Below the pieces are notes generated by a model that did no database searches, was not told where the DNA came from, and saw nothing but the letters and a program-made list of their open reading frames with translations. Shown one piece after another: positions 5,503-5,739 of a DNA stretch of 5,739 bases. The position numbers and the translations under genes were made by a program. The stretch is from positions 1-5,739 of the forward strand of contig CANFGA010000227.1 of the NCBI GenBank assembly GCA_947446335.1, read 5' to 3'. Position 1 is the stretch's first letter. Each line of letters begins with the position of its first letter. This DNA is from Oxalobacteraceae bacterium. GTDB lineage: Bacteria; Pseudomonadota; Gammaproteobacteria; Burkholderiales; Burkholderiaceae_D.

Positions 5503-5739
5503 TCGAAGGCCCAAGTGTAAAGCACGTCGAATGCGCTGTTGGCGCCGGTCTGGAATTGCAGCGAAATGCGCTCGTTGAGCTTGTAGCGCAGCTTGACCAG
5601 GCTGGACGCGGTGCCCACTCCTTGCTCAAAACTCACGAAGGCGCGCCGCGACAAGCGCTTGCCGACCGTCACGACCGTGGTTTCCACTCCGGCCGCGGTG
5701 CCGCTGGCCTGTGCCAGTCCGACTTCGTCCAGCCCCAGC
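5499..5739 (-). CDS. tamB: TamB (translocation and assembly module, inner-membrane subunit), C-terminal fragment
   Basis: The gene runs off the right edge, and its last 79 residues are visible. Reading on the minus strand, the fragment begins LGLDEVGLAQASGTAAG and continues with VTVGKRLSRR, FVSFEQGVG, VKLRYKLNERISLQFQTG and a terminal SAFDVLYTWAFD. This is the beta-rich C-terminus of the TamB/DUF490 family, whose members typically end in an aromatic-rich DLLYTFSFD-like strand. TamB is an AsmA-like periplasm-spanning protein anchored in the inner membrane. It works with the Omp85 protein TamA in outer-membrane protein assembly and is implicated in phospholipid transport. The C-terminal domain is the part that contacts TamA, whose gene would be expected just upstream of tamB, outside the window. 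The stop TAG (5501-5499) overlaps the stop of the convergent small gene, leaving no room for a terminator between them. Confidence 0.88.
   Translation of the reverse strand, partial: LGLDEVGLAQASGTAAGVETTVVTVGKRLSRRAFVSFEQGVGTASSLVKLRYKLNERISLQFQTGANSAFDVLYTWAFD

Noticed and set aside
5384..5578. 64-residue plus-strand Arg-rich open frame overlapping the small Pro-rich gene and tamB
   Set aside because: It has no ribosome binding site, is Arg/Ser-rich as expected for an off-frame reading of Pro codons, and overlaps the tamB 3' end by nearly 80 bases.

Overview
The window looks like ordinary chromosomal sequence from a high-GC betaproteobacterium, most likely Oxalobacteraceae or a close relative (Herbaspirillum/Collimonas/Janthinobacterium type). 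This rests on remembered family resemblance of the encoded proteins (the class A PBP with a KTGTTQNNTDGWF motif, the RIO1-type kinase, the TamB C-terminus) and on GC-rich codon use. No search was run. I see no mobile element, CRISPR array, tRNA or rRNA.

Layout. (1) 3-638, plus strand: the C-terminal end of a class A penicillin-binding protein, with the transpeptidase KTG box and a Pro/Gln-rich tail ending in a small tandem repeat. (2) 795-1646, plus: a complete RIO1-family protein kinase. (3) 1773-2045, plus: a 90-residue DUF4242-type protein. (4) 2094-2591, minus: a 165-residue membrane protein with five predicted helices, convergent with the DUF4242 gene across a perfect 8-bp stem-loop. (5) 2805-5306, plus: an 833-residue S9 serine peptidase (beta-propeller plus alpha/beta-hydrolase, glutamyl-endopeptidase-like), divergent from the membrane protein gene. 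(6) 5353-5502, plus: a 49-residue Pro/His-rich small protein with a good ribosome binding site. (7) 5499-5739, minus: the C-terminal end of TamB. It converges with the small gene so tightly that both stop codons lie in one CTAG tetranucleotide.

The genes do not form one obvious pathway. The PBP (cell-wall synthesis) and TamB (outer-membrane biogenesis or lipid transport) act in the envelope. The membrane protein is also in the envelope, and the peptidase would be if it is exported. The kinase and DUF4242 protein are presumably cytoplasmic. Spacing suggests mostly single-gene transcription units, with the small Pro-rich gene possibly co-transcribed with the peptidase. No gap between genes exceeds 300 bases. 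The longest, 2592-2804, holds candidate divergent promoters.

I do not see a convincing new multi-gene system. The points most worth checking are the start of the S9 peptidase, where an apparently missing signal peptide is legible in another frame, and the small Pro-rich gene.
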